From contig VDFB02252616.1 in the NCBI GenBank assembly GCA_007258455.2, forward strand, positions 124,169,760 to 124,233,759: a stretch of DNA of 64,000 nucleotides, read 5' to 3'. Source of the DNA: Sequoia sempervirens (lineage: Eukaryota > Streptophyta > Pinopsida > Cupressales > Cupressaceae). A program made the position numbers and the translations under genes. Below are positions 1 to 12,800 of the stretch, in pieces. Position 1 is the first letter of the stretch. Each line of letters opens with the position of its first letter. The notes below the pieces were generated by a model. It saw only the letters and a program-made list of their open reading frames with translations, was not told where the DNA came from and ran no database searches.

Positions 1-365
1 TGAACCATAATTGAACTGAACTTAACTTAACTTAACTGATAATAAACTAAACTAATATGAACTAAACTAAACTAAACTCCATGCATGTAAACATCAATCC
101 CTAACTTCTAGGATCTTTACACGAATAATTAAAGTTTTGTCTTTTACTCCAAACAATTAACTTAACTCAAGGTGAGTTCCACCTTCCATGTGGGTGCCCC
201 ATTTGCTCCTATTTTTTAGAATTAATTACAAATGTCAATTTACATGTTCATTTAATTTGAATTTAATCTCTTTCTAATCCTAGTGTTGGGGAACACTTTC
301 CAAGGACTTAGGAGATACATGAAATATGTTTAGGATTGCAATTAAATGGCATCCTAGTCCCAACA
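1..365 (-). repeat. Right end of the 3' LTR of copia-1
   Basis: Matches 15366-15736 apart from scattered substitutions. It begins with a degenerate AACTAAACTG-type short repeat, then an identical-looking stretch around 290-350. It ends in CA at 365, where the polypurine tract starts. The rest of this LTR, roughly 860 bases judging from the right copy, lies outside the window. Confidence 0.85.
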
Positions 366-376
366 TTCTCCCACTT
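366..376 (-). other. Polypurine tract of copia-1
   Basis: The minus strand reads AAGTGGGAGAA directly against the LTR start TGTTGGGA. Its place between the RNase H remnant and the LTR is where a plus-strand primer for reverse transcription is expected. Confidence 0.75.
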
Positions 377-544
377 GACATTATACATTGCAATTATTCT
401 AAACAAGGAATCATTCTTATAAATCAAGTACAGGACTCAAGGCCAATGGCCTCCCTAGACCAACTAATCAATCCATGCCAAATTTAAATGCAACTTGCAT
501 AATCATGAAGCTCCAAGCAAATGAATAATAATCAAAACCAAGAG

Positions 545-939
545 ACCTTATCTATAGGAATTGGTTTCATAAGATAATCTATGACATTAATTAAAGTGTC
601 AAATTTCTAGATTAATACCTTCCCACTCTCAAAAATTTCTTGCACAAAGTGATAATAAATGCTAACATGCTTAGTACGATCATGATACATAGGATTTTTT
701 GGCTAAACACATAGCACTCTAACTATCATATTAAATTTTAATGTACTTGTAATTAAACCAATACCCTTCCCAAGTCCCTGTAACCAAAGTGCTTCTTTGG
801 AGGCATGTGAAACCGTTGAGTGTGTTGAACTCACATCCAACCAAGATATAGGCTTCTCAATCTTTACTGTTGAAAAATATTTTCTTACAAGTAAAAATTC
901 CAACATATATCTCTTACCATAAGAGAACTCAAGCCTCAC
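545..939 (-). pseudogene. Copia-1 RNase H C-terminal remnant
   Basis: Minus-strand translation shows the ASKEALWLQGL block, then, after a stop near 703 and a frame change, NPMYHDRTKHVSIYYHF and EIFESGKVLI. These are conserved at the C-terminal end of the RNase H domain of plant Ty1/copia polyproteins. Further stops follow (LI*KFDTL and others). Reverse transcriptase proper is not seen upstream; 960-1300 has only non-coding sequence, including a partial echo of 463-515 at 970-1020. This is a dead fragment of the copia-1 polyprotein. Confidence 0.8.
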
Positions 940-1295
940 CTATTTCTCCAAGTATCCATGAGGACCTGTAACCAACCAATCCATGCCAAAATCCAAATGC
1001 AACATAGCACTATCATGAAGTAATCAAGAAAATGATTAATGTACCCAATACTTAAGAGAACTACACAAGATCAATGTTAAATCTCCAATCATGAATTAGG
1101 AACATAAACATGACAACATGATCTAACCATCTCCTACTAAGAGATCACATGCACCATAACATATATACATCCTAGTCTCAAGAGAAAAAGTACCATTCCA
1201 AACTCTAAATGCATACCAAGAGTAAACCATGACATAATAGCAACCACTCTAAACCAAGAAAAAACCATATCCCCAATCACATGAAGATAACCTTA

Positions 1296-1300
1296 CCAAT
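1296..1300. repeat. Target site duplication of gypsy-1, left copy (CCAAT)
   Basis: The five bases CCAAT directly before the LTR match the five bases directly after the other LTR at 13489-13493. This confirms both ends of gypsy-1. Confidence 0.9.
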
Positions 1301-4300
1301 TGTAATGCCCCGTCTTATAACCTAAGGAATGTTGCAATTGTCTATAAAAGTGTAATAATTATTTTTTTAAGTAATAATATTAAGTTAATTAGTTGCATGC
1401 ATTCTCTAAGTTACGCGACGTTACACTACTTGAGATTCCATAGACGACTTTAGTATTTAGCATTACACATATTTAATTAACATAAACTTAAAAGTAAACA
1501 TTGCACATCATTTGAATTTCCATTGATAATAGTATAAAGTACAAATATGATTCTTACATTGTATTTGAAATAATATTACAATACTCAATCATCTGATGAG
1601 GTAGATTAATAATAGTTACAATTACATTTTTCAAATGTTCACCTCATAAACAATTGAGGGATGTTTCAAATACAAGATTTACAATAATGCAATAAAGAAA
1701 GTACATCTATATATTCAAGAATGATTTCTCCATCCATGAAGCTCTTGTTGCCATGATCATAAACTGGGGACCCAACAGAGTAAGGTGCACATTCCACCCA
1801 ACCATGTGGTACCCGTAGGTCCACCCCCATGCTAGGAGATAGTAATATGGTTACCTAGACATAACCTATTCACCCTAGACACAAGTACATTACTAACTGA
1901 TGGTTACATTGCTTCTAGATTTAGGACAATCAAATATGCCAAGTACACAAGGTAAACTGTTATTTTAGATGGAGTGTCATCACAATGTTGCAAAGGTTAC
2001 CCCGGTGTTTCTTTCTAGGTTTCAGCCCCCATCTTGGGTTACCCTGGTAACCTCTTACGAAACCCCGCCCCATTTGCAAACTATTGCTGAATCAAATATC
2101 TTTTCAGGTAACAAGATATTGATTAGCCATTCCAGGCCTTCTCATCTTATACTCAAGACTGAACTAGCTCTAGAGTCTATAAGCGAGGCATAATAATCTT
2201 ATTAAGGATTTTAATTCTAACTACTGTGTTGTTTAGTTATCACTGACTTACTAACTCTTTGTAAGTTACCCTGACACCACTTTGTGTGTCAGCCCTCACA
2301 CAAAGCCACTCCCCTAAACATAACAAAGGAATTCTAAGTTATCTAACTAGGGTAGACAGAGTGCACAAAAATCAACATATAATACCAGATATACCACAAT
2401 GGACATCACAACCTATTCATAAAAATCAAGTGTCTATTAACCATACCAAACCAAGTGCACTACCCTAGTTTGTTCAATTATATGAAACCATTGTAAAATT
2501 TAACTCCCTTGAAGAGACTACAAGTGGAAGACTTGAAATCACATAAAAATCCCCATTTGCCCAATAAAAAGTTAAAAGCAACCTAAAGCAAATTCATGTC
2601 TATGATTTGGATTTACTAAATCCAATCAATCAAGAACTTGAAGTATGTCATTAATCCATTGAAACTTAATTCACCTTCTATACAATATGAAAATCAAATA
2701 TGTAATTTACCCAATTTGATAAACATATATATTATAATGAAATTTTTGATTTCTTTCCTTTTTATATTTCATTATAAAATGTTCATTTATACTTTTCAAT
2801 CCCTGAATAACGTTATATTATTTTTAAATAAATACACATCATAACAATATAATTAAATATTTATTTATATTGTTAAACATCCTTAATTATCAAATTTATA
2901 CTTATAGTTTCTCATATTAACATCACATAAATTAAAAACTATAATATTATAATATATGTAACATATATAATATATATTTTTAAATATATAATATATATGA
3001 AATATACATATCATACTATAATTATAAACTAAATATAATACATAACAATTAAAAGAAAAACTTAACAATAATAAAAAGGGCAAGCGCGGCTGTCTACACA
3101 GCCAAACCCTCCATGGGAGGGCATGGCTGTGCAGGCAGTGTCGGCACTACCTGTGAAGGTAGCGCTGGGCGCTACCCTCATAGTCGGCTCCCTTATGGGG
3201 GTCGGCCATGGGGATAGTCCCCTGCAGCTCCCAACAAAGAAAAATTTGTAAATGAAATTTTCAATATACAATTTCTTGCGTTATAAATATTTCTGAAATA
3301 AAAAATTCGATATGATTTTCTATGAAAATCCGCTTATGGATTTCACAATTTTGATATAAAATTTCATAAAATTCTTCATATAAAATATATATATATATAC
3401 AAAATTTCAACAATAAATAAAATACTATAATGATGTAAATACTTTCCATAGGGTTTTCCTACAGAAACACTGAGAAATTTATCCATTTAAATGGTTTTTC
3501 CTCAAAAAAATTTCAATTAAAAACACAGTAGATTCACAACTAAAAATTTCAAAATCTTTTCTACAGATACCCATAACAAATTTTTGACAAGAAACTTCAT
3601 TTAAAATTCTTCAAAGTTCTTTCCTTTTTTCCTTTGAGAATTTTCTATTGTTTTAACCAAATCTTTACAAAATTCACTAAAAAAAAATACATGAATCACA
3701 ATACAAATATTTCCTCAAACATTCCTTTTCTAAAGAAAAACAAATTAAATACAAAGGAAAATACCTGTTTTCCTGTAACTTGAAAATTGCCTGTAGAAGA
3801 AAGCCTCTGTTGCCTGTAGTGTGAAATCCTCCAAAGCTTCTCCAGAAAACCCAAATCCAAAGAAAGCTAAAACCAACCAAAAAGATCTTCCAGCCAAAGA
3901 GATCTTCTAGAAATATACAACAATTCACAGGAAATAACTAATTCTTCTCAAAAGCAATTTTAACAGCAGATTATTTTTTTCATTTCCTGTGAAGAAAAAG
4001 GTAATCTTCTATTTCCCCAAATCCTAGATAATATCTGAGGAAATCCTCAACCAAAAGCAATAAATTCACTGGCACACATGTTGAGAAGAAAATATCTTCC
4101 AACCACTTACGGGTAATTCTTTCTTTCCTTTTTTTTTAAAGATTTGCATGCCTTTTAAAAATATTTTTAATTTTTAATTTTCAAAAATAAAAATTTTATT
4201 TAACAATTAAAAATGCCATTTCCACATAATAAAGCAATTTTTAATTTAATTAATTAATTTATTTAATTAAATGAATTTAATCTCAATGGTTAAATTACTT

Positions 4301-5004
4301 AACCAAACAAACTAATTAATTAAATAAATAAAATGTAAAATCTTATTTTTCAACATTTACAATTAATTTAAAACCACAGTAAATTGAAGTATAATAAACT
4401 ATCATTAAATTGACAAGATTTTCCTTTCAAAGCAATTAATCCAAATAGAAACAAACAAGACAACCAAAGACTCCAAACTAAACTGATGATGTACTGCGAC
4501 GGGGTTTAAGACTAAACTAGGATGAACCATGTTACTACCTCCAAATCAACATTTCCGTTGAGTCTTGACACGCTCAGACGTGAGTAACCGGGTGGAGTCG
4601 GTGTCATGTACCTACAATCTTGCAACCAAACAAATAACATCATATATATATAATCCATTGTATAAACACACCGTGCGGAGAAAATCACAGACATCACAGG
4701 GCACTCGCAAACGAGTGATACAACTCTATTCTCCACACCAATACACATCACATCAGACTAACAAATTAAATAACAGTTAGTCCATCATAAACATATACAT
4801 AGCAATAACATCTAAAGGAAATATCTATGCTATCACAAAGCATGTCAGAAAACAATTATCACCATACAATGTATCATCATGTCATAAAGTTAATCCACTG
4901 TCACTCAAAAGCATCGATCAAAAATATCCAAACCAAAGTATCAAAGTCTAACAGTGTGTAAACATGCAAACAAAAAACATAAGCATAAATGGAGGGGTAC
5001 TACA
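1301..5004 (-). repeat. 3' LTR of gypsy-1 (3.7 kb)
   Basis: Bounded by TG...CA. Over the first 320 bases I count about 15 differences from the other LTR, roughly 95 percent identity by eye, many of them C/T or G/A. Contents: AT-rich sequence, a GC-rich island at about 3080-3230, a (TA)n run near 3385 and AT-rich blocks near 4130-4330. Several open frames of 60-80 codons here are not conserved as proteins between the two LTRs and I do not call them. Confidence 0.95.
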
Positions 5005-5014
5005 TCCTCCCCCT
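5005..5014 (-). other. Polypurine tract of gypsy-1
   Basis: The minus strand reads AGGGGGAGGA immediately before the LTR start TGTAGTACCCC, the expected second-strand primer position. It lies just after the end of the polyprotein reading frame. Confidence 0.85.
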
Positions 5015-5018
5015 AGGA

Positions 5019-6116
5019 TCAGGCTTGCTCCTGAAAGCCTGCGAACAAATAAGAATAAATTTCCCTCATGCGTGTCACATCCTCCCAAGTAGCAGAAGCC
5101 TCATGGCTAGGATTCCATTGGACCCTCACTTGATCAACGTCTCGACCCCTAAGACCGAGCGTCTGGCGCTATAGAATGGCCACGGGCTCCAAAGCCAGCT
5201 GCCCGTCCTCTACCTATAACGCATTCCAATCAAGTACATGAGAAATGTCAGGGTGATATGGTCTAAATACTGATACATGAAAAACATCATGAATACGTGA
5301 CAAACTGGGTGGTAAGGTGAGTCGATACACCATAGGACCAATCCTCTCTAAGATCTCAAATGGCTCAATGAAACGAGGCGTAAGCTTAGAGCCTTTTCCA
5401 TAATGGATTGGAGTCTTTCGCGGTTGCACTCGAAGAAACACTCTATCTCCAACTGCAAACTGTTAGTCTATTCTACGAGCATCGACATATTTCTTTTTCC
5501 TATCCTGTGTTGCTATCAAATGTTCTCTAATACGGTCAACCTGTTGCTCCATGTCACGAAGCATCTCAGGACCAAGTAATACTCTATCCTCAAGTCGATC
5601 CCAACTCAATGGAGTTCGACAAGGATGACCGTATAATTCTTGAAATGGTGGCATACCTATGGAACTCTGATATCCGTTATTGTAATAAAATTCTACTAAA
5701 TAAAGATAATCCTCCCAACATGACTATTGGTCCATTACGTACATTCTAAGCATATCCTCTAATATTTGATTAACTCTCTCTGTTTGTCCATCGGTTTGAG
5801 GATGATACGCTGAACTAAAGTTCAACTGTGTACCTAGAGCATGTTGTAATGAAGTCCATAGAGCTGAAGTAAATATGGGATCTCTATTAGATATAATCCT
5901 ATGAGGAATCCCATGCAATATAACTATGTTCTCCATGAATATCCTAGCTACGAATGAAGCATTGTAAGATGATCGTACTGGTGAAAAATGAGATACCTTA
6001 GTTAATCGGTCAACAGTTACAATAATGGCATCATGTCGACATGATGACGTGGGTAACCCTACAATAAAGTCAACAGATATAATATCCCATTTCCATTTAG
6101 GAATAAGATGTGGCTG
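5019..6116 (-). pseudogene. Gypsy-1 integrase core and C-terminal chromodomain
   Basis: The DDE core is readable: first Asp in IISVDFIVGLP, second Asp in ISNRDPIFTS, and the Glu downstream in HPQTDGQTERVNQILE. A GKGSKLTPRFIEPFEI block follows, then the IHDVFHVSVFRPY block that precedes the chromodomain in chromoviruses. The chromodomain itself is at about 5020-5215: VEDGQLALEPVAIL, RGRDVDQVRVQW, SHEASATWEDVTRM. Chromodomains of this type are thought to steer integration to particular chromatin. Stops at 5169, 5214, 5463 and 5724 interrupt it. Confidence 0.92.
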
Positions 6117-6719
6117 CTATAATCCAACAGGATGTTGATGCTCAGCTTTAACTTGCTGGCATTCAAGACATCTCGATACATAGTCAGCAATATCATGTTT
6201 CATACCAGGCCAGAAATACAATTGCTGAAGATCCGCATGCATTTTCTTAACACTTGGATGAGCTGAGTACGAAGCTTGATGTGCTTCAGTCATAATTAAT
6301 GTACGAAGACCCTCAAAATGTGGTACATAAATACGACCTAAATGTCGTAATATACCATCTGGTTCAAGGATATACCCTACAAATTGACCTTCTAAAGGTC
6401 TACCAGATTCAATCTCTGACCTCACTTCCTGATACAATCTATCAGTAGAAAGTGCTGCTAATATTTGTCCTCTCAAATTTACTTCAAGAGTAGTAGCAGA
6501 GATCTCATGTTGATGACGACTAAGAGCATCAGCCACTACGTTCTCTTTTCCTTGAACATATTGCAGTTCAAAATGGTACTCACACAAGAACTCCATCCAC
6601 CGCCTTTGTCTAGCATTCAAGTTAGGTTGCATAAAAATGTATAGTAGACTACGGTGATCAGTATGAAGTTCGAAATGGTGACCCAATAAGAAATGCCTCC
6701 ATCGAACTAATGCATGCAC
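6117..6719 (-). pseudogene. Gypsy-1 RNase H end and integrase zinc-binding domain
   Basis: A 200-codon open piece. Residues 1-50 hold RNase H blocks (RWRHFLLGHHFELHTDHRSL, then NVVADALSR). Residues about 145-195 hold the integrase H-H-C-C zinc-binding domain, with EAHQASYSAHPSVKKMH, FWPGMKHDIADYV and CLECQQVKAEHQHP. A TAG at 6117 interrupts the frame where the integrase core begins. Confidence 0.92.
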
Positions 6720-7999
6720 TACTGCAGCAAGTTCTAAATCATGTGTGGGATAGTTTAATTCATGATCCTTGAGTTTGCGAGACTCTTAATCAATCACATG
6801 CCCATCTTGCATCAGAACTGCTCCCGAACCGTCTAAGGATGCATCTATGCAAACTACAAAATCCTTAGTAGGATCAGGAACAATCAATATAGGCACATTA
6901 GTCAACTTCTCTTTAAGTGTCTGAAAAGCCAACTGACACTGCTCTGTCCAAACAAACTTCTTCCCTTTTCTCTAAAGAGAAGTAATAGGATGACCAATTC
7001 TAGAAAATCCCTCAACAAACCACCTATAATAACTAGCTAGACCCATAAAACTACTCACTTCACCTAGATTTGTAGGCACGGGCCAATCTACAATAGCTTG
7101 AATCTTTAAAGGATCCACAACAATACCTTTTCCTGATATCACATGTCCAAGGTATTTCACCTCAGTTTGAAAGAAGTCACACTTCTTCAGTTTCACATAC
7201 AATTGATTTTCCCTTAAACATTGCAATACCTGTCTCAAGTGTTCTTCATGTTCCTTCATGTTTCTCAAATAGATCAAAATATCATCAAGAAATACTAGGA
7301 CAAAGTGATCAAGGTATGTATGAAAACACCATTCATTAAACTCATGAATACTGATAGTGTGTTCGTTAGTCCAAACGGTACTACTGTGAATTCATAGTGC
7401 CCATAACAAGTTCGAAATGCAGTTTTATGAATGTCAACTTCAGCAATTCATAATTGATGATAACCAGATTTCAAATCGATTTTAGAGAACACATTAGCTC
7501 CCTTGATTTGATGAAAAAGATCATTGATTCTAGGCAATGGATAACGATTCTTAATCGTAAGCTTGTTCAATTGACAATAGTCAATGCACAATATAAGTGA
7601 CCCATCCTTCTTCTTTATGAAGATGATAGGTGCTCCCCAAGGGGAAACACTTGGATGAATAAAACCCTTTTCTAATAATTCCTCTAACTAAATACGAAGT
7701 TCCTCTAACTCCTGAGTCGTCATTCTATATGGAGCTCTAAATATAGGCTCTGCTCCTGGAACTAGGTCAACTCTAAAATCAATATCTCTCTTAGGTGGCA
7801 TTCCAAGTATATCATTAGGAAACACATCAGCGAATTCCCTAAGAATAGGATGATCATCAAGAGATATCTCTCGACTCTCACCTTCCAAATTAGTAACTGT
7901 TGTTGCAAACAGTTGACAACCCTGACAAAGACATCTCTTTAATTGCATAGTAGATATCATCCGCAAAGAGATAGGTCTTTGAACACCTATGATTTCCAC
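6720..7999 (-). pseudogene. Gypsy-1 reverse transcriptase domain
   Basis: Minus-strand pieces in order: the linker PILREFADVFPNDILGMPP, then [27 protein letters not shown], the [10 protein letters not shown] block, [17 protein letters not shown] (the catalytic Y/F-x-D-D motif in its FLDD form) and [15 protein letters not shown] follows the YHQL block and a small indel near 7310-7320 shifts the frame just before FLDD. The connection to RNase H (AFQTLKEKLTNVPIL, VCIDASLDGSGAVL) is readable at about 6790-6970, with a TAG at 6972 and a TAA near 6786. Confidence 0.92.
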
Positions 8000-8038
8000 T
8001 TTTGCACCTAAATCATTAATGCAACTAACTATCTTAAG

Positions 8039-8350
8039 TCAACAGTCAATCACAACATGATGAGATGCTAACCAATCCATACCTAAAACTATGTCACACG
8101 ATCCTAAAGGTGTAACATGAAGGTCTAATAAGGTAGTTAACCTACCAATTTTAAGTTCACAATTATGTACAAGGTTTTCTACTGCTACTTTCACCCCAGA
8201 GGTGAATTCTACCTGCCACTTACCACCTTGCTTTACTGCCACAAGACCACATCGCTCAATGATGGTAGGTGAAATAAAGGAGTCGGTAGCTTTGAAATAA
8301 AAAAGAATGGAAACACTAACACCATGTAACTTACCTGAAGTCTCAATCAC
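8039..8350 (-). pseudogene. Gypsy-1 retropepsin-like aspartic protease, catalytic motif lost
   Basis: 103 codons on the minus strand. Where members of the family have the catalytic D-S-G-A-T before a SFIS block, this copy reads Y-F-K-A-T before DSFIS, so the catalytic Asp, Ser and Gly are all replaced. The downstream flap and C-terminal blocks LGSCDIVLGMDWL are kept. The frame ends in a TGA at 8039 and then continues in frame toward reverse transcriptase. Confidence 0.88.
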
Positions 8351-9667
8351 TGTGTTCTAGTGATCAGCTTGGCGGTCATTAACCGCAACATAAACTGTAT
8401 GTGATCATCCTACATCACCCACTGTAGGCTCTAAAACTATAGGTCGAGGCCCAAAACTAGTAGAACCTCTCATCGGACATTGCCTAGCAATGTGTCCTTG
8501 CTAACCACACGAGTAACAACCTATGCCTCTACTGAATCCTCTACCACTCGAAGGTGCATTGGATTGCTAGAAACTACCTCTACTGATAGTAGACTGAGCA
8601 CTCTGAGTAGGCTAATCCTATCTATTGTGCTTGTTGCACCACCAGTTGCGACTCTTTCCTAACTGTGGGCTATTACCTTGCTGTGGTTGTGGATTATTAT
8701 TCTTTTGAGGTGTTCGCTGCTACTGCCCACCCTTTGAGGGTGTCTGTTGGTTCCTAGAAGAACCCCCTATCTATGCTTGTCCACCCCGTGGACTAAAACT
8801 TGTTGCAGGAGCACTACCTATCTGTACTCCTGTGTGACCACCTAATGCCATAACAAGATTCTCTTCCACTATTTGAGCCTTCTCCACAGCAACTTCCATA
8901 GTCTTTGGCTCAAAGACTCTTACTCCACCACTAATGTGGGAATTTAAACCCTTGATGAAGTGTTGTACTAGCATTGGCTCATCATCGCCAATACCTGCAT
9001 ACTGCTTGAGTTCATAGAATCTATGTTCATATTGCTCAACAGATAGAGCCAACTGATGTAGATCATGAAACTCGTCATCCTATCATTGCCTCCAATGTTT
9101 CTATAAGAATCATGCTCCAAACCTCTCTAAGAACATCTCCCAAGACACTGACCCAATATCTAAGTGGACCTTCTGCTCCTCCAAGCGCCACCAAGTAGAG
9201 GCGAATCCTCTCATATGCATGATAGCCCATCTCGCTCGGGTATTTCTACCATAGGGGTGCATGGTGAAACATCTACACAAGTCCAATAGCCAAGTCTCAG
9301 CCTCTAATCCACCTCTTGTACCATCAAAAATAGGAGGGTGTGCCCTCAATAAATCCCTCATGTGTCCTGCAGTAATATCATCTTGATGCATTGTATCATC
9401 TACTCTCCTAGGAGATCTATCACGCTCTCTAATAACCTCTTGCTCAACTTCCTATCTAGGTCCAAGTCGAGCTAGGACCTCCTCTAATTAAGGACATATC
9501 TGTAAACCCTCTACTCCTGACTGTTCAGGATTCTATGCCTCATTCCTCTGATCCAATTGCTCTATCTGATCACTCTGATGAGGGCTCAGAGGGGGAGTAA
9601 CCTGAGGGATTGGCCCTCAGCCTCCACCTCGACCTCTACCATGACCTCTACCACGTCGCCTAGGCAT
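8351..9667 (-). pseudogene. Gypsy-1 Gag with CCHC zinc knuckle
   Basis: Part of the Gag-Pol frame. At about 9110-9390 the translation shows PPIFDGTRGGLEAETWLLDL and MRGFASTWWRLEEQ, typical of the retrotransposon Gag domain. At 8771-9052 it continues with VEQYEHRFYELKQYAG and FIKGLNSHISGG. A Gln-rich linker follows, then a zinc knuckle near 8460-8530 with the spacing C-Y-S-C-G-x-x-G-H-I-A-R-Q-C. A TAG stands at one residue inside the knuckle. Gag would form the particle that packages the element's RNA. Confidence 0.9.
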
Positions 9668-9790
9668 GATCCTACACATAACAATGACGAGTCTCAGATA
9701 CTAATCAACTAAGCCTAACAGATAGCAACACTACATACTAGGTCAACCTAATGGGCTCGCGATTACCCAGAGCATCCAGTGTTAGAAACC

Positions 9791-9808
9791 TTCGCTCTGA
9801 TACCAATA
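9791..9808 (-). other. Primer binding site of gypsy-1 (initiator tRNA-Met type)
   Basis: The minus strand reads TGGTATCAGAGCG within this stretch, directly after the 5' LTR. It complements the 3' end of plant initiator tRNA-Met, the usual primer for these elements. Confidence 0.9.
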
Positions 9809-12800
9809 TGTAATACCCCATCTTATAACCTAAGGAATGTTGTAATTGTCTATAAAAGTGTAATATATTTTTTTTAAAGTAATAATATTAAGTTAATTAG
9901 TTGCATATATTCTCTAAGTTACGCAACGTTACACTACTTGAGATTCCATAGATGACTTTAGTATTTAGCATTGCACATATTTAATTAACATAAACTTAAA
10001 AGTAAACATTGCACATCATTTGAATTTCCATTGATAATAGTATAAAGTACAAATATGATTCTTACTTTGCATTTGAAATAATATTACAATACTCATTCAT
10101 CTGATGAGGTAGATCAATAATAGTTACAATTACATTTTTCAAATGTTCACCTCATAAACAATTGAGGGATGTTTCAAATACAAGATTTACAATAATGCAA
10201 TAAAGAAAGTACATCTATATATTCAAGAATTAGTTCTCCATCCATGAAGCTCTCGTTACTATGATCATAAACAAGGGACCCAACGAAGTAAGGTGCACGT
10301 TCCACCCAACCATGTGGTACCCGTAGGTCCACCCCCTGTGCTAGGATATAGTAATGTGGTTACCTAGACATAACATATTCACCCTAGACATAAGTACATT
10401 ACTAACTGATGGTTACATTACTTCCAAATTTAGGACAATCAAATGTGTTAAGTACACAAGGTAAACTGTTATTTTAGGTGGAGTGTCATCACAATGTTGT
10501 AAAGGTTACCCTAGTGTTTCTTCCTAGGTTTCGGCCCCCATCTTGGGTTACCCTAGTAACCTCTTACGAAACCTGGCCCCATTTGCAAACTACTACAGAA
10601 TCGAATATATTTTAAGGTAACAAGATATCCATTAGCCATTCTAGGCTTTCTCATCTTATACTCAAGACTGAACTAGCTCTAGAGTCAATAAGCGAGGCAT
10701 AATAATCTTATTAAGGATTTTAATTCTAACTACTGTGTTGTTTAGTTATCACTGACTTACTAACTCTTTGTAAGTTACCCTGACACCACTTTGTGTGTCA
10801 GCCCTCAAACAGAGCCACTCCCCTAAACATAACAAAGGAATTCTAAGTTCTCTAACTAGGGTAGACAGAGTGCACAAAAATCAACATATAATACTAGATA
10901 TACCACAATGGACATCACAACTTGTTCATAAAAATCAAGTGTCTATTAACCATACCAAACCAAGTGCACTACCCTAGTTTGTTCAAATATATGAAACCAT
11001 TGTAAAATTTAACTCCCTTGAAGAGACTACAACTGGAAGACTTGAAATCACATAAAAACCCCCATTTTCCCAATAAAAAATTAAAAGCAACTTAAAGCAA
11101 ATACGTCTATCATTTGGATTTACTAAATCCAATTAATCAAGAACTTGAAGTATGTCATTAATCTACTGAAACTTAATTCACCTTCTATACAATATGAAAA
11201 TCAAATATGTAATTTACCCAATTTGATAAACATATATATTATAATGAAATTTTTGATTTCTTTCCTTTTTATATTTCATTATAAAATGTTCATTTATACT
11301 TTTCAATCCCTAAATAACATTATATTATTTTTACATAAATACACATCATAACAATATAATTAAATATTTATTTATATTGTTAAACATCCTTAATTATCAA
11401 ATTTATACTTATAGTTTCTCATATTAACATCACATATTAAAAACTATAATATTATATAATATATATATATATATATATATATTTTTAAATATATAATATA
11501 TATGAAATATACATATCATATTATAATTATAAACTAAATATAATACATAACAATTAAAATTAAAACTTAACAATAATAAAAAGGGCAGGCGTGGCTGTCT
11601 ACAGAGTCGAACCCTCCATGGGAGGGCATGGTTGTGTAGGTAGCGTTGGGCGCTGCCCTCACAGCCATCTCCCTTATAGGGGTCGGCCGTGGGGATAGCC
11701 CCCTGTGGCTCCCAACAAAGCAAAAATTTTAAATGAAATTTTCAATATACAATTTCATGCATTATAAATATTTCTAAAATAAAAAATTTCGTGCGATTTT
11801 CTATGAAAAATAGGCATATGGATTTCACAATTTTGTTATAAAATTTCATAAAATTCTTCATCTAAAATATATATATATATATATACAAAATTTCAACAAT
11901 AAATAAAATACTGTAATTATTTAAATACTTTCCACAAGGTTTTCCTACAGAAAAACTAAGAAATTTATCCATTTAAACGGTTTTTCCTCAAAGAATTTTC
12001 AATTAAAAACACAGCAGATTCACAACCAAAAATTTCAAAATATTTTCTACAGATACCCATAACAAATTTTTGACAGGAAACTTCATTTAAAATTCTTCAA
12101 AGTTCTTTCCTATTTCCTTTGAGAAATTTCTATTGTTTTAACCAAATCTTTACAAAATTCACTAAAAAGAAATATAGGAATCACAATACAAATATTTCAT
12201 CAAACATTATTTTTCTAAAGAAAAACAAATTAAATACAAAGGAAAATACCTATTTTCCTGTAACTTGAAAATTGCCTGTAGAAGAAAGCCTCTGTTGCCT
12301 ATAGCGTGCAATCCTCCAAAGCTTCTCCAGAAAAACCAAATCCAAAGAAAGCTAAAACCAACCAAAAAGATCTTCTAGCCAAAGAGATCTTCCAGAAATA
12401 TACAACAATTCATAGGAAATAACTAATTCTTCTCAAAAGCAATTTTAACATCAGATTATTTTTTTCATTTCCCATAAAGAAAAAGGTAATCTTCTATTTC
12501 CCCAAATCCCAGATAATATCTAAGGAAATCCTTAACCAAAAGTAATAAATTCACTGGCACACATATCAAGAAGAAAATATCTTCCAACCACTTACAGGTA
12601 ATTCTTTCTTTCTTTTTTTTTAAGATTTGTAGGACTTTTAAAAATAATTTAAAATTTTAATTTTCAAAAATAAAAATTTCATTTAACAATTAAAAATGCC
12701 ATTTCCACATAATAAAGCAATTTTTAAGTTAATTAATTAATTTATTTAATTAAATGAATTTAATCTCAATGATTAAATTACTTAACCAAACAAACTAATT

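Larger units (their letters stand above)
5019..9667 (-). pseudogene. Gypsy-1 Gag-Pol polyprotein, degenerate
   Basis: One reading region of about 1,550 codons. It starts at the ATG at 9667, followed by an Arg/Gly-rich start (MPRRRGRGHGRG), and ends in the TGA at 5019-5021 next to the polypurine tract. Domain order from the start: Gag, CCHC zinc knuckle, aspartic protease, reverse transcriptase, RNase H, zinc-binding integrase with a DDE core, chromodomain. Breaks include TAG stops at 5169, 5214, 5724, 6117, 6972, 7688 and 8771, a TAA at 5463, TGA stops at 8039, 9110 and near 7449, a frameshift near 7310-7320, and extra stops in the first 80 codons. Most stops fall where family members have Gln or Arg. 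No functional protein can be made from this copy. Confidence 0.95.

Noticed and set aside
1969..3928. Frames of 60-83 codons in the left gypsy-1 LTR and their partners at 10795-13235
   Set aside because: They are in LTR sequence, are not kept in full in the other copy, and show no recognisable domain.
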